A stretch of DNA of 64,000 nucleotides. Source: Streptomyces asiaticus (GTDB lineage Bacteria > Actinomycetota > Actinomycetes > Streptomycetales > Streptomycetaceae). Positions within the stretch are counted from its first letter, which is position 1, and the number at the start of each line of letters is the position of its first letter. The stretch covers positions 8,060,001 through 8,124,000 of the forward strand of contig NZ_JAGSHX010000006.1 of assembly GCF_018138715.1 (NCBI RefSeq). Direction: 5' to 3'. Below are positions 1 through 8,738 of this stretch, in pieces. The translations under genes were made by a program, and so were the position numbers. The notes under the pieces are model-generated. The model was given only the letters and a program-made list of their open reading frames with translations. It made no database searches and was not told where the DNA came from.

Positions 1-585
1 TCCGCTGTCGCGGTACCAGCTCTCCCACGGCCCGAGCCGCGCCTGCCCGTCGAGGGTGCCGCGGCCGGTGACCGCCACGTCCCGCTCGCCGTACGCGTAG
101 ATGAAGGGCGAGTAGTTGTAGGCCTCGGTGCCCTCCCAGCGGGTGAGCACCACCGGCAGGAAGTCGCGCGGATCGGGGCTGAAGGCGATGGTGGCGCCCT
201 CGGTGACATGCAGGTCCACCCGGCTGCGCAGATGGATCGCGCCGGTGAGGAAGCGGCCCTCGGGGACGACGACATGGCCGCCGCCCGCGCGGTGGCAGGC
301 GGCGATGGCGGCCCGGAACGCCGCGGTGTTCATCGTCCGCCCGTCGCCGACCGCGCCGTAGTCGGTGACCCTGAACGTACGCCGGGGGAAGGCGGGCGGC
401 CTGATCCGGGCCAGGATCCCCGGCACCGCGCGCCACGCCCCGGTGTAGGCGGCGGCCGCGCCGGTGTGCGGGGTGGCCGTGCCCGTGTGCGGGGTGGCCG
501 CGTACGCCTGCTCCGGGAGCAGCGCGCCCGCCGCCAGCAGACCGCCGGTGCGCAGCGCCGCGCGGCGGGAAGGTCTCGGATGCAT
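1..585 (-). CDS. Glycoside hydrolase family 28 (polygalacturonase-like) protein, partial
   Basis: This is the N-terminal 195 codons of a gene that runs off the left edge. The start is ATG at 585 with an AAGGAGG Shine-Dalgarno about 6 bases upstream. The N-terminus has a twin-arginine-like signal (SRRAALRTGGLLAAGALL), so Tat export is likely. After a short Thr/Pro/His/Gly repeat (TPHTGTATPHTG) comes the GH28/pectate-lyase parallel beta-helix opening: FRVTDYGAVGDGRTMNTAAF, then a GGGHVVVPEGRFLTGAIHL strand and a VTGRGTLDGQ turn. These are typical of family GH28, which cleaves galacturonan or rhamnogalacturonan side chains. The catalytic Asp residues lie beyond the edge, so the substrate cannot be named. 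It lies just downstream of, and may be co-transcribed with, the GH29-like gene starting at 3589. Confidence 0.85.
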   Translation of the reverse strand, partial: MHPRPSRRAALRTGGLLAAGALLPEQAYAATPHTGTATPHTGAAAAYTGAWRAVPGILARIRPPAFPRRTFRVTDYGAVGDGRTMNTAAFRAAIAACHRAGGGHVVVPEGRFLTGAIHLRSRVDLHVTEGATIAFSPDPRDFLPVVLTRWEGTEAYNYSPFIYAYGERDVAVTGRGTLDGQARLGPWESWYRDSG

Positions 586-607
586 GGCCTGCCTCCTTGG
601 CAACGCT

Positions 608-3589
608 CTAGCTGACGGAGATCCGGTCCAGGTCGGGCGCGGACTCGGTGTCGTTGGCGATCCTGATGGTGTTGGCGCCGGGCTTCAGGGTGACGGGGAG
701 GGTGGTCGTGCGTGGCGTGGTGTTCCCGGTGTCGGTCACCGTGACCGTGGCCGCCGGGCCGCCGTTGACGCTCACCAGGAACGAGCGGGTGCCGTTGACC
801 GTGTAGTCGAGGTGCAGGGTGTGCTCGCCGCCTTCGGGGACGACCACATCGGGGAACACCATGGCCGCCTGCTCGCTGCCGCCGATGTTGCGCACCTTCT
901 CACCCCCGGAGCAGGGCCCGCAGCTGGTGATGCCCGTGCTGCCGAACTGGTTGGCCGAGTCCTCCGCCTCCCGGGCCCACGTCCGGCCGGCGGGCAGGGG
1001 CCGCACCCGGACCTGGTCCGAGACCGACTTCTGCCGGCCGAGCAGCGCGTAGTCCGCCGTGACGGGGATGTCGGCCGACCCCGCGTCCTGGCCGGGCGGG
1101 GAGGTGACGGTCCAGGTGCCCCGCACCGTCTGGCCGAGCCGCAGCGACCGGGCCGTCACCGGCCCGCCGTCCGCGGTCCAGCCGGCCGGCAGCCGGGGGG
1201 CGAGGCTGACGTTGTCGAGCTGCTCGTCGTCGTCCAGCCGGAGCGTGGCCGTGACGGTGAGGGACCGTCGCCCGGGGCCGACCCATTGCAGACCGTGGGG
1301 CCGTACGGTGAGCGTGGTCTTGGGGGTGTACGAGGCCGGGGGCAGCGGGGCCACCGCGATCCGGTCAAGACCGGGGCCGCGGCGGGCGGTGCTGAACACC
1401 TTCACCGTATTGGCACCGGCCTTGAGCGGCACGGAGACCGCCGTGCTCTCCGGCGCGTCGGGGCTGTCCGCGGCCACGGGCACCTCGATCGGTGCCGCGC
1501 CGTTGACACTCACCGACAGGGAGGCGTCGGCCGGGGTGGTGTCATCCAACTGGAGCCGGTAGTCGCCCTGTTCGGGCGCGCGGACGTCGCGGTACGTCAC
1601 GGAGTTGCGCGGTCCGCCGCCGAGGCCGTCGACGCGCCGGCCACCCGAGCAGGCGCCGCACGCCACGGAGTGGGCCGCGCCCGACGGCCGGTTCTGCCGT
1701 GCCTCCGCCTCCAGCGGCAGCGCGGTGCGGGTGGTCTTCGAGCGGCCGTACGCCACCTGGATCTCGTCGATGCGCAGCTGGTCGTAGAACTCCGGCGCCT
1801 GCGGACCGCCCCACAGACTGCGCACCTCCAGCTTCAGATAGCGGGCGGTCCGGTCGCCGATGTCGATGGTGCGCACCCCGCGCGCACTGGGCAGTGTGCC
1901 CGAGCGCACCTGGGTCCAGCGCTTGCCGTCGCCGCTGGCGTAGACGCGGTAGTCCTTGATGCGCGCGGAGTCCTCGGGGCGGCCGAAGGACGACCGGGCG
2001 TGCGTCGGGGACCACTCGCGCTGGTTCACCGCCAGCGCCGTGGCGTGCTTGCGCGCGCCGAGGTCGAGGGTGACGGAGACGGGCAGCTTGCCGTCGCTGT
2101 CCCAGTAGGTCTCGTAGTCGCCGTCGGCGAGGTCGGCCGCCGGGTGGCCGGTGCGCGCGGACGTGGCGGTGGCGCCGACACCCGACTGCGGATAGAGGGG
2201 CCGTCGGCCGTCCGTCTCGACCTTGAAGACGGTGTCGTACGGATCCCAGTCCTGGATGCCGAGGATCGACAGATGGCCGCCTGACTGGCTGAAGCGCATC
2301 GGCTCGCCGGTGCGCAGATCGGTGACCCGGCGCACGGTGTAGCCGTTGTCGCCCAGCCGCACCATGTCGGTCCGGGGCCGGGTGACCACGTGCACATACT
2401 GGGTACGGTCGCCGTTCTCGCCCCGGCCCACGGTGACCACGCCGTGGGCGCCGTCGTTCCAGAAGCCGGGCTGCATACCGCCGTACATGTAGCCGCCGCC
2501 CTCGACGCCGTACACCGACTCCCGGATGGGCTCGACCCACTTGCCCATGAAATCGTTGAACTCCTCCTGCTGGGGCGGGAGTTTGCCGTTCACCATGGGC
2601 GTCTCGGCCATGAGCGACTTGATGGAGGAGCCCGCGTTGGTGATGTAACGGCCGGTGCTGAGGCGGGCGTCGACCTCGTGGTCGCCGCCGTCGTACCACC
2701 AGTCGCCGGTGGTCGGCAGCTTGTAGTCGGCCTCGGTCAGCCGGGGCATGGGGACGGTCACCGCGGCGGGGTAGTCGTACGTCGGGGTCATGCCGGTCTT
2801 CTGCTCATTGCTGACCGTGTCCATGATCGGCGTGTCTTCGTTGTTGTTGCTCAGCAGCCAGTCCGGACGGCGCTCGCGGATCTTCTCGTAGAGACCGTTC
2901 TCCTCCCAGTACTCGTTGTCGTTGTCGATCCAGAACCCCGACAGGTCCGGGTACTTGTCCATGACCTCGAGGAACAGGTCGTAGCTGTACATGCCGAAGC
3001 CACGGCGCGTGGTCAGGTCCACCTGCCGGCCCTTGTACTTCGAGTAGGCGGCCGAATCCAGCGTCTCGGTGCCCGACTCGTTGTGCCACTGCGGGTCGTC
3101 GGTCATGTAGAGGATGATGTGCACGCCCTTGGCCTTGGCCGCGGCCACGAGCTCGCCGAGCAGATCGCGCTCGGTGGCACAGCTGCCGGGGACCTTCGAG
3201 GGCCAGGGGCGGACGTAGCCCAGCCTGCTGTGGAAGGTCGCGAGCACGATGTACGAGGCGCCGAGCTTGCGCGCCTCGTCCACCCAGTAGTCGGCGTTCC
3301 AGCCGCCCTCGGTGACATCGCGCTCCCAGGTGGCGCAGTCGCGGTGCTGGGGGTTGGTGAACATGCCCCAGTGCAGGAAGAGCCCGGCGGTGGACTGGCG
3401 CAGCCACTCCTGCCGGGGGTGCTGGACCTCGGCCTGGGCGGGGGCGGCCAGGAGGCCGATGGCCAGGGCGAGTACGACCGCCGCGCACAGCGCGCGCCAC
3501 CGGGAGCGGGTGGCGCGGGCGGCGCGTGCGGCACGCGTCGCAGGGGCGTGGATGGGGCTGGGGCGGAGCGGGATCCTCGGCGTGGGCAT
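608..3589 (-). CDS. Large secreted GH29-like (alpha-L-fucosidase-type) enzyme with F5/8C, NEW3 and two CBM modules
   Basis: A 993-residue secreted multidomain glycosidase. The chosen start is ATG 3589 (MPTPRIPL), preceded by GGAGG at 7 bases; a longer frame to 3625 lacks a good ribosome site and overlaps the operator. A basic N-terminus and hydrophobic stretch ending AAPAQA give a Sec signal. Domains in order: a GH29-type TIM barrel at about 60-480 (AGLFLHWGMF; candidate nucleophile Asp in SGFWIDND), an F5/8-type C (galactose-binding) domain at about 490-635, a CBM6/35-like module with CGACSGG, an NPCBM-associated NEW3 domain (LRLDDDEQLDNVSL) and a second CBM-like module with CGPCSGG. Such layouts are known in enzymes acting on complex plant or host glycans. 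The exact sugar is not certain from sequence. The divergent LacI regulator at 3820 probably controls it. Confidence 0.85.
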   Translation of the reverse strand: MPTPRIPLRPSPIHAPATRAARAARATRSRWRALCAAVVLALAIGLLAAPAQAEVQHPRQEWLRQSTAGLFLHWGMFTNPQHRDCATWERDVTEGGWNADYWVDEARKLGASYIVLATFHSRLGYVRPWPSKVPGSCATERDLLGELVAAAKAKGVHIILYMTDDPQWHNESGTETLDSAAYSKYKGRQVDLTTRRGFGMYSYDLFLEVMDKYPDLSGFWIDNDNEYWEENGLYEKIRERRPDWLLSNNNEDTPIMDTVSNEQKTGMTPTYDYPAAVTVPMPRLTEADYKLPTTGDWWYDGGDHEVDARLSTGRYITNAGSSIKSLMAETPMVNGKLPPQQEEFNDFMGKWVEPIRESVYGVEGGGYMYGGMQPGFWNDGAHGVVTVGRGENGDRTQYVHVVTRPRTDMVRLGDNGYTVRRVTDLRTGEPMRFSQSGGHLSILGIQDWDPYDTVFKVETDGRRPLYPQSGVGATATSARTGHPAADLADGDYETYWDSDGKLPVSVTLDLGARKHATALAVNQREWSPTHARSSFGRPEDSARIKDYRVYASGDGKRWTQVRSGTLPSARGVRTIDIGDRTARYLKLEVRSLWGGPQAPEFYDQLRIDEIQVAYGRSKTTRTALPLEAEARQNRPSGAAHSVACGACSGGRRVDGLGGGPRNSVTYRDVRAPEQGDYRLQLDDTTPADASLSVSVNGAAPIEVPVAADSPDAPESTAVSVPLKAGANTVKVFSTARRGPGLDRIAVAPLPPASYTPKTTLTVRPHGLQWVGPGRRSLTVTATLRLDDDEQLDNVSLAPRLPAGWTADGGPVTARSLRLGQTVRGTWTVTSPPGQDAGSADIPVTADYALLGRQKSVSDQVRVRPLPAGRTWAREAEDSANQFGSTGITSCGPCSGGEKVRNIGGSEQAAMVFPDVVVPEGGEHTLHLDYTVNGTRSFLVSVNGGPAATVTVTDTGNTTPRTTTLPVTLKPGANTIRIANDTESAPDLDRISVS

Positions 3590-3599
3590 GTCCTGTCCT

Positions 3600-3627
3600 C
3601 CGTGAACGTTCCCGTGAGCGTTCACGG
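3600..3627. promoter_or_regulatory. Probable LacI-family operator
   Basis: An inverted repeat, CCGTGAACG at 3600-3608 and CGTTCACGG at 3619-3627, lies 11 bases before the GH29-like start codon. It can also be read as two tandem CG-centred sites, GTGAACGTTC and GTGAGCGTTC, the symmetry typical of LacI-family operators. It sits between that gene and the divergent LacI-family gene. The assignment rests on position and symmetry only. Confidence 0.6.
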
Positions 3628-3819
3628 AGCACTGTCCGGCCCACCCGGCCGCCGTGTCAATATGTGTGCGAGGTTGGGGTGTTCGGCTGTGGGGTTCCGT
3701 TGACGCCCGTCGTCGCCGCGGTGATTATCGAGGAGGCGCGCTTCGGGGATCACCCCCGTGAGCGGTCCCGAGCGCCACGTCGTGACCTACGTCCGAGGGT
3801 CGGGAGAGAGGTGGGGCCC

Positions 3820-4824
3820 GTGCCCACGAGCGCCAGGCCGCGCCGCATCACCATCGAGGATGTGGCGCGCTCGGCCGGGGTGTCCCGGCAGACGGTCTCC
3901 CGCGCGGTGAACGACAAACCGGAGATCGACCCCGCCACGCGGCAGCGGGTGCTGCGGGTGGCCCAGTCGATGGGGTACCGGCCCAGCCGGTTCGCCCGTG
4001 GCATGGTCGGCCCGCGCCTCACCACGCTGGGCCTGGTCATCGCGGATGTGCTCAACCCCTTCTTCCCCGAGGTGGTTTCCGGTGTGCTGGCGGCGGCCGA
4101 CGAGCGCGGCTGGCAGGTCGCCGTCTACAGCACCGGGTCCGCCCTGGAACGCGAGACCGCGGTGGCGCGGACCGTGGTGGACCACGTGGACGCGTGTGTC
4201 GCCTTCCTGCTCGACCCCGGCGCCATCGAACTCATCCACCGCTCCGGCATGCCCTTCGTCCTGCTCGACAACGAGCACCGGCCGCCGGGTGTGAGCGGCG
4301 GGCGGATCGACTTCGCCACCGGGATGCGGCATGCGGTCGGCCACCTCGTCGAGCGCGGCCACCGGCGGATCGCGATGCTCGACGACCGCGGCCGCCCGGA
4401 CGCCGGCGGCCACGGCACCCGCCACTCGCTGTTCCTCGGCGCCGCCGCCGAACACGGGCTGCCCGCCGACGAGGGGTGGGTGTTCCCGGCGGCCAACTCC
4501 CTCGAGGGCGGGGCGGCGGCCATGGACGACGTGCTGGCCGACGGCTTCGGGGCGACGGCGGTGCTCGCCTACAACGACCTGATCGCCATCGGCGCCATGC
4601 GCCGCGCCCGCGACCACGGAGTGCGGGTGCCGGAGGACTGCGCGTTCGTCGGGTGCGACGGGCTGACGCTGAGCCGGCTCGTGGACCCGCCGCTGACCAC
4701 CCTGACGGTCGACAAGGAACTCCTCGGCCGCGCCGCGGTGCGGCAGGTCGCCGCGCAGATGACCGGCGCCGCAACGGGGGAGACGGTGATCGTGCCACGC
4801 CTGGTGGTACGCGCGTCCTCCTGA
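3820..4824 (+). CDS. LacI-family transcriptional regulator
   Basis: A repressor of about 334 residues. The start is taken as GTG 3820 (VPTSARPRRITIEDVARSAG), with an AGAGAGG-type ribosome site; GTG 3811 in the same frame is an alternative. Residues 10-60 form the LacI helix-turn-helix (IEDVARSAGVSRQTVSRAVN) and hinge helix, followed by a type-1 periplasmic-binding-protein fold (LGLVIADVLNPFFPEVVSG) that would bind a sugar effector. It is divergent from the GH29-like gene, with an inverted repeat near that gene's start, so local control of glycan degradation is the natural reading. Length and domain order are normal for the family and nothing looks broken. Confidence 0.9.
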   Translation: MPTSARPRRITIEDVARSAGVSRQTVSRAVNDKPEIDPATRQRVLRVAQSMGYRPSRFARGMVGPRLTTLGLVIADVLNPFFPEVVSGVLAAADERGWQVAVYSTGSALERETAVARTVVDHVDACVAFLLDPGAIELIHRSGMPFVLLDNEHRPPGVSGGRIDFATGMRHAVGHLVERGHRRIAMLDDRGRPDAGGHGTRHSLFLGAAAEHGLPADEGWVFPAANSLEGGAAAMDDVLADGFGATAVLAYNDLIAIGAMRRARDHGVRVPEDCAFVGCDGLTLSRLVDPPLTTLTVDKELLGRAAVRQVAAQMTGAATGETVIVPRLVVRASS

Positions 4825-4859
4825 CGCGGTGGGTGCTCGGGCTCCGTACCGACGACGAT

Positions 4860-4906
4860 CCGTTTAGTTGTGTTTGTATAATGATTATGGCAACACAATT
4901 AAACGG
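4860..4906 (+). promoter_or_regulatory. MarR-type operator overlapping promoter and ribosome site of the exporter operon
   Basis: A long inverted repeat has arms CCGTTTAGTTGTGTT (4860-4874) and AACACAATTAAACGG (4892-4906), with one mismatch. The A/T-rich spacer contains a perfect TATAAT (4877-4882), a likely -10 box. The right arm runs into the GGAGG ribosome site (4905-4909) of the exporter. A regulator bound here would block the promoter and probably the ribosome site. The MarR gene is the second gene of the operon, so autoregulation is expected. Confidence 0.75.
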
Positions 4907-4915
4907 AGGCCCTTC

Positions 4916-6358
4916 ATGCCGGAACTCGCTCCTCGGCAACGATGGCTCGTGCTGGCCATCTGCTGCATGAGCCTGCTGATCGTCAGTCTCGACAACACGA
5001 TCCTGAACGTCGCCCTGCCCTCCATCCAACGCGACCTGCACACATCGGTGTCCGGGCTGCAATGGACGGTCGACGCGTACACGCTGGTGCTGGCGAGCCT
5101 GCTGATGCTCTCCGGTTCGACCGCCGACCGGGTGGGGCGGCGCCGCACGTTTCAGGCCGGGCTGGTGATCTTCACCGCGGCCTCGCTGCTGTGCAGCCTG
5201 GCTCCCGGGCTCGGCTGGCTGGTCGTCGCGCGGATGCTTCAGGCGGTCGGGGGTTCGATGCTGAACCCCGTCGCCATGTCGATCATCAGCAACACCTTCA
5301 CGGACCCCCGGGAGCGCGCCCGCGCCATCGGTATGTGGAGCGGTGTCGTGGGCATCAGCATGGCCGCCGGGCCGATCATCGGGGGTGTGCTGGTGGAGTC
5401 GGCCGGGTGGCGGTCGATCTTCTGGCTCAACGCGCCCATCGGACTTGCCGCGCTCTTCCTGACCCGCAGGTATGTGCCGGAGTCGCGGGCGCCGCGGGCT
5501 CGCCGGGTGGACCCGGTCGGGCAGGCGCTCGTCATCGGGCTGCTCGTCGCGCTGACGTACGCGATCATCGAGTCGCCGAACCTGGGCTGGACCTCTCCCG
5601 TGGTCGCCGGGTGCGCGGCCGCGGCGCTGTGCGCGCTGCTGGGGTTGCTGTGGTACGAACCGAGGCGCGCCGACCCGCTTATCGACCTGCGGTTCTTCCG
5701 TTCCGCGCCGTTCTCGGGCGCCACCGTGATCGCGGTGGCCGCGTTCGCCGGTCTGGGTGGTTTCCTGTTCGTGAGCTCTCTGTACCTCCAGGATGTGCGG
5801 CGGCTCGATCCGCTGCACGCCGGGTTGTTCATGCTGCCCATGGCGGTCATGGCGCTGCTGACCGCACCCGTGTCCGGCCGCATGGTGGCCTCGCGGGGGC
5901 CGCGTACTCCGCTGCTGCTCGCCGGGGCGGCGCTGTGCGCGAGCGCCGTGCTCCAGGCGCTCACCTACTCCGAGCACCTTCCGGTGGCTCTGCTGGTCGT
6001 CGCGTATCTGCTCTTCGGCACCGGCTTCGGGCTGGTCAACGCGCCCATCACCAACACCGCCGTCTCGGGGATGCCCCGTGCGCAGGCAGGTGTCGCGGCC
6101 GCGGTGGCCTCCACCAGCCGGCAGACCGGGCAGTCCCTCGGCGTGGCCGTCATCGGTGCTCTGATGGCCGGGGGAGTGCACGCGGACGCGGCGGCGTTCA
6201 CGGACGCGGCACGGACGGCATGGTGGATCATCGCCGGCTGCGGCGCCGCGGTGCTGGTCATGGGTACGCTCACTTCCGGCCGCTGGGCCCGGGCAACGGC
6301 TCAGCGCACGGCGAAGCGGCTCGCCGCCGAGGAGACCAAGGAGACAGTGAACGTCTGA
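4916..6358 (+). CDS. MFS drug-resistance transporter, DHA2 (EmrB/QacA) family
   Basis: A 480-residue inner-membrane drug:proton antiporter. The start is ATG 4916 with GGAGG 6 bases upstream; the open frame extends to 4868 but that part lies inside the operator. TM1 carries VSLDNTILNVALPSIQ, the DHA2 motif D1, and the loop after TM2 holds motif A (GSTADRVGRRRTF). Motif C is GVVGISMAAGPIIGGVL in TM5. About 14 hydrophobic segments fit the DHA2 topology. Its TGA overlaps the ATG of the MarR regulator, so the two are translationally coupled. The likely role is efflux of a toxic compound that is also the MarR ligand; the substrate is unknown. Confidence 0.9.
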   Translation: MPELAPRQRWLVLAICCMSLLIVSLDNTILNVALPSIQRDLHTSVSGLQWTVDAYTLVLASLLMLSGSTADRVGRRRTFQAGLVIFTAASLLCSLAPGLGWLVVARMLQAVGGSMLNPVAMSIISNTFTDPRERARAIGMWSGVVGISMAAGPIIGGVLVESAGWRSIFWLNAPIGLAALFLTRRYVPESRAPRARRVDPVGQALVIGLLVALTYAIIESPNLGWTSPVVAGCAAAALCALLGLLWYEPRRADPLIDLRFFRSAPFSGATVIAVAAFAGLGGFLFVSSLYLQDVRRLDPLHAGLFMLPMAVMALLTAPVSGRMVASRGPRTPLLLAGAALCASAVLQALTYSEHLPVALLVVAYLLFGTGFGLVNAPITNTAVSGMPRAQAGVAAAVASTSRQTGQSLGVAVIGALMAGGVHADAAAFTDAARTAWWIIAGCGAAVLVMGTLTSGRWARATAQRTAKRLAAEETKETVNV

Positions 6359-6819
6359 TGGAGCGCCCAATGGACAACGAGCCGCACGAGGGGGACGAGC
6401 GGGACGACGAGACCACCAGGACGGCGGCCCGGGCCTGGCTGGGGCTGAACACGCTCCTGATGGAGCGCTACAACCGCCGCAAGGCGGTCGCGGAGAGCCT
6501 CGGCATGAGCTTCAGCCGCGTCAGGGCGCTGCGCCGGCTCGCCGCCGGTCCGATCACCCTGCGCGAACTGGCCGAGTGGCTGGGCGCCGACCCGCCCTAC
6601 ACCTCCGTCATCGTCGACGATCTCGTACGGCGCGGCCTCGCCGAACGCATCACCAACCCGGCCGACCGCCGGTCCAAGCTGGTCCATCTCACCGAGGACG
6701 GCCGGGCGCTGGCCGCCCGCGCCATCGCGATCCTCACCACCCCGCCCGACGCCCTGCTCGCCCTGCCGCTCGAGGACATCCAGGCGCTCGATCGGGTGGT
6801 GGCCAAGCTCCTCGACTGA
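6358..6819 (+). CDS. MarR-family transcriptional regulator
   Basis: A regulator of about 153 residues. ATG 6358 overlaps the exporter stop; ATG 6370 (MDNEPHEGD) is an alternative with a better placed GGAG. The winged helix is clear: LRRLAAGPITLRELAEWLGA, the recognition helix PPYTSVIVDDLVRRGLAERI and the wing NPADRRSKLVHLTEDGR. The DR-(S/R)-K wing is the MarR hallmark. It would repress the operon through the inverted repeat at 4860-4906 and release on binding a phenolic or drug-like ligand. The order exporter then regulator, under one operator, is unusual only in that the regulator is the distal gene. Confidence 0.88.
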   Translation: MERPMDNEPHEGDERDDETTRTAARAWLGLNTLLMERYNRRKAVAESLGMSFSRVRALRRLAAGPITLRELAEWLGADPPYTSVIVDDLVRRGLAERITNPADRRSKLVHLTEDGRALAARAIAILTTPPDALLALPLEDIQALDRVVAKLLD

Positions 6820-7026
6820 ACGAGGAGCGTGGTCCGCGTGGCCGAACTCGTCTGGCGGGCGGGAAGGATTTGGTACTCGAGGGCCAGGCAGCGATGGGGC
6901 CGCCCGAGGTGGGGGCGCAGGTGCCGCCGGCGGAGGGCCGGGTCGTACCTTGGTGGCGCTGGAGCGCCCGGCGACCGCCGGAAGCTCGGCGCTCGCGGTG
7001 GTCGTGGCCAGAACGGCGCGTGAGCG

Positions 7027-7255
7027 TCAGGAATTCATGGCGGCTCGGTCGGACTCACTGCGCAGAAGGCAGAATTCGTTGCCTTCGGGATCAGCGAGGA
7101 TTGCCCAGCCTGAACCATCGGGATTCCGGTGATCAGTGACAAAGGTGGCACCGAGGCCCAGCAGCCGGTCCACCTCCTGATCGCGCGAGGTCTCAGGGCG
7201 CAGACACAGATGGATCCGGCTCGTCAATCGCCACGTTCTGCAATACCGAGACCAT
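7027..7255 (-). pseudogene. Remnant of a VOC (glyoxalase/bleomycin-resistance) family protein
   Basis: Two ends of one small protein are joined out of frame. From ATG 7255 the minus strand reads MVSVLQNVAID, a typical VOC N-terminus. After about 11 codons the frame becomes meaningless, and in another frame the C-terminal half begins (SRIHLCLRPETSRDQEVDRL) and runs to the stop at 7027 with the WAILADPEGNEFCLL strand that carries a metal-ligand Glu. A complete member is about 120-130 residues; roughly 60 central residues are missing. The gene cannot make a full VOC fold. The flanking stretch 6820-7026 shows no credible gene on either strand. Confidence 0.75.
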
Positions 7256-7401
7256 GCACGCGAGCCTTCCTGATCTCCATGCCAATCGCCACCGAGTTGC
7301 GCTCATCCTTCGCGCAGACAGCTTAGGCGCCTGGAAGCCGGGCCTGTTACGGCTCTGTACTGCTGAAGAAGCACGGCGGCATTGCGGCGTACGGTGGCAG
7401 C

Positions 7402-8616
7402 GTGGCAAACGAACACCTGGGGCGGACACTGCGCCGCTTGCGCCGCCTGGCCGCCCTGACGCAAGAAGAACTGGCTGAGCGTTCCGTCGTGTCCGTCGAT
7501 GTGATCCGTCAGCTCGAACAGGGGCGGAAGCACTCAGCACGCCTCCCCACACTGCACGCGCTGGCGAACGGCCTCGGCGTGGAGCTGACCACGCTCCTGG
7601 GTGACCCTCCTGCGGTCTCCTCGACAGGCGAGAACGATGGGCCGCGCTTCGTGGCCGTGCGCCGCGCCATCATGCCCGCGCTCTGGGGACCGGAGCCGGA
7701 GCCGCCCAGGCCCGATTTCTCGTTGGACCGGCTGCGCGAGCAGATCGCGGACGGTTGGACGCAGTATCACGCCGCAGAGTTCGACACGGTGATGAAGGCA
7801 TTGCCGGAATTGATCTCGGATGCGCGCACCGCCACGGCCTCGGGCGACGACGCCGACCGCGGGGCGGGTTTCGCGGCTCTGGGCAAGACGCTTCAGCTCG
7901 CGGGGCATGTCGCCGTGCGGATGGGCAAGACGGACCTTGCCCTGACGAGCCTGGAGCGCGCGGTAGACGCAGCGGGACAGTCCTCCGATCCGTTGCTTCT
8001 GCCAATGATCGTCAACTCCATGGCATGGACCTACCAGCGGCAGGGACGACTGGAAGATGCGTTGGGCATTGCGCTCCGAGCCGCCGACGACATGACGAAC
8101 GCTGCCCACACCGGGACGGCTGACGGCCTGAAGGTGTGGGGAGCGTTGACCATGAGTGCCGCCACGTCGGCCGCGAGGAGTGGCGACTATGAGCGCGCGG
8201 CGGTGATGATGGAGACGGCAGAGAAGGAAGCCGCCCGGGTCTCGAAGCTGTCCGACAGCGGTGACAACCGCATGGTCAGCGTCTTCAGCCCATCGTCGGT
8301 CCGGATCGAACGTGTCCGCCTTGCTGTCCAGTATGGGCACCCCGAAGACGCCTTGAAGCTGGCCAAGGGCATGCGGTTGTCGAAGGACACCCCGCCGTCC
8401 TGGCGGACGTGGCTGCTGCTGGACGTAGCCCGAGCCCACACGGACGTAGGAGACGCGGCCGGAGCCGTGAATACCCTGGAGTCCCTGCGCCGGGTGGCGC
8501 CGACGTGGATGCAGCACCACACGTTGGCCGTGGCCATCGTGCGTGACCTGTGGGCGTTGCCCAACCACCCGCCGGGGCTGCGCCCACTGGCGGAGTTTCT
8601 GGGGGTTGGCGAATAG
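7402..8616 (+). CDS. XRE-family helix-turn-helix regulator with TPR-like C-terminal region
   Basis: A 404-residue protein starting at GTG 7402. Residues 5-65 form an XRE helix-turn-helix (RLAALTQEELAERSVVSVDV, then IRQLEQGRKH). The rest is alpha-helical with tetratricopeptide-like repeats (ALTSLERAVDAAGQ, YQRQGRLEDALGIALRAADD, ARSGDYERAAVMMETAEKEA). This is a large regulator family in Streptomyces, often beside ATP-binding anti-sigma-like proteins and small DUF397-type proteins, as in development-linked whiJ/abaA-like loci. Here an RsbW-type ATPase and a very small ORF follow on the same strand. It probably senses a peptide or protein partner through the TPR part; the target is not visible. 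Confidence 0.85.
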   Translation: MANEHLGRTLRRLRRLAALTQEELAERSVVSVDVIRQLEQGRKHSARLPTLHALANGLGVELTTLLGDPPAVSSTGENDGPRFVAVRRAIMPALWGPEPEPPRPDFSLDRLREQIADGWTQYHAAEFDTVMKALPELISDARTATASGDDADRGAGFAALGKTLQLAGHVAVRMGKTDLALTSLERAVDAAGQSSDPLLLPMIVNSMAWTYQRQGRLEDALGIALRAADDMTNAAHTGTADGLKVWGALTMSAATSAARSGDYERAAVMMETAEKEAARVSKLSDSGDNRMVSVFSPSSVRIERVRLAVQYGHPEDALKLAKGMRLSKDTPPSWRTWLLLDVARAHTDVGDAAGAVNTLESLRRVAPTWMQHHTLAVAIVRDLWALPNHPPGLRPLAEFLGVGE

Positions 8617-8738
8617 CGTCCTGAAACTAGGACGTTGCGCCCCTGTCACCCTTCTTTGCGCGTCGCTTACATAAGTGGTCACTGCCCCGCAGCCTTGTGA
8701 ACAGACGGGGCTGCGGTCGACCCGAAAGAGCAATTGAC

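Noticed and set aside
464..2284. Long plus-strand open frame opposite the GH29-like gene
   Set aside because: It is Gly/Arg/Val-rich with no domain signs and lies antisense to a clear multidomain enzyme; it is a GC-skew shadow.
4232..6370. 712-codon minus-strand frame across LacI, exporter and MarR genes
   Set aside because: Low-complexity Arg/His/Pro composition and complete overlap with three well-supported plus-strand genes.
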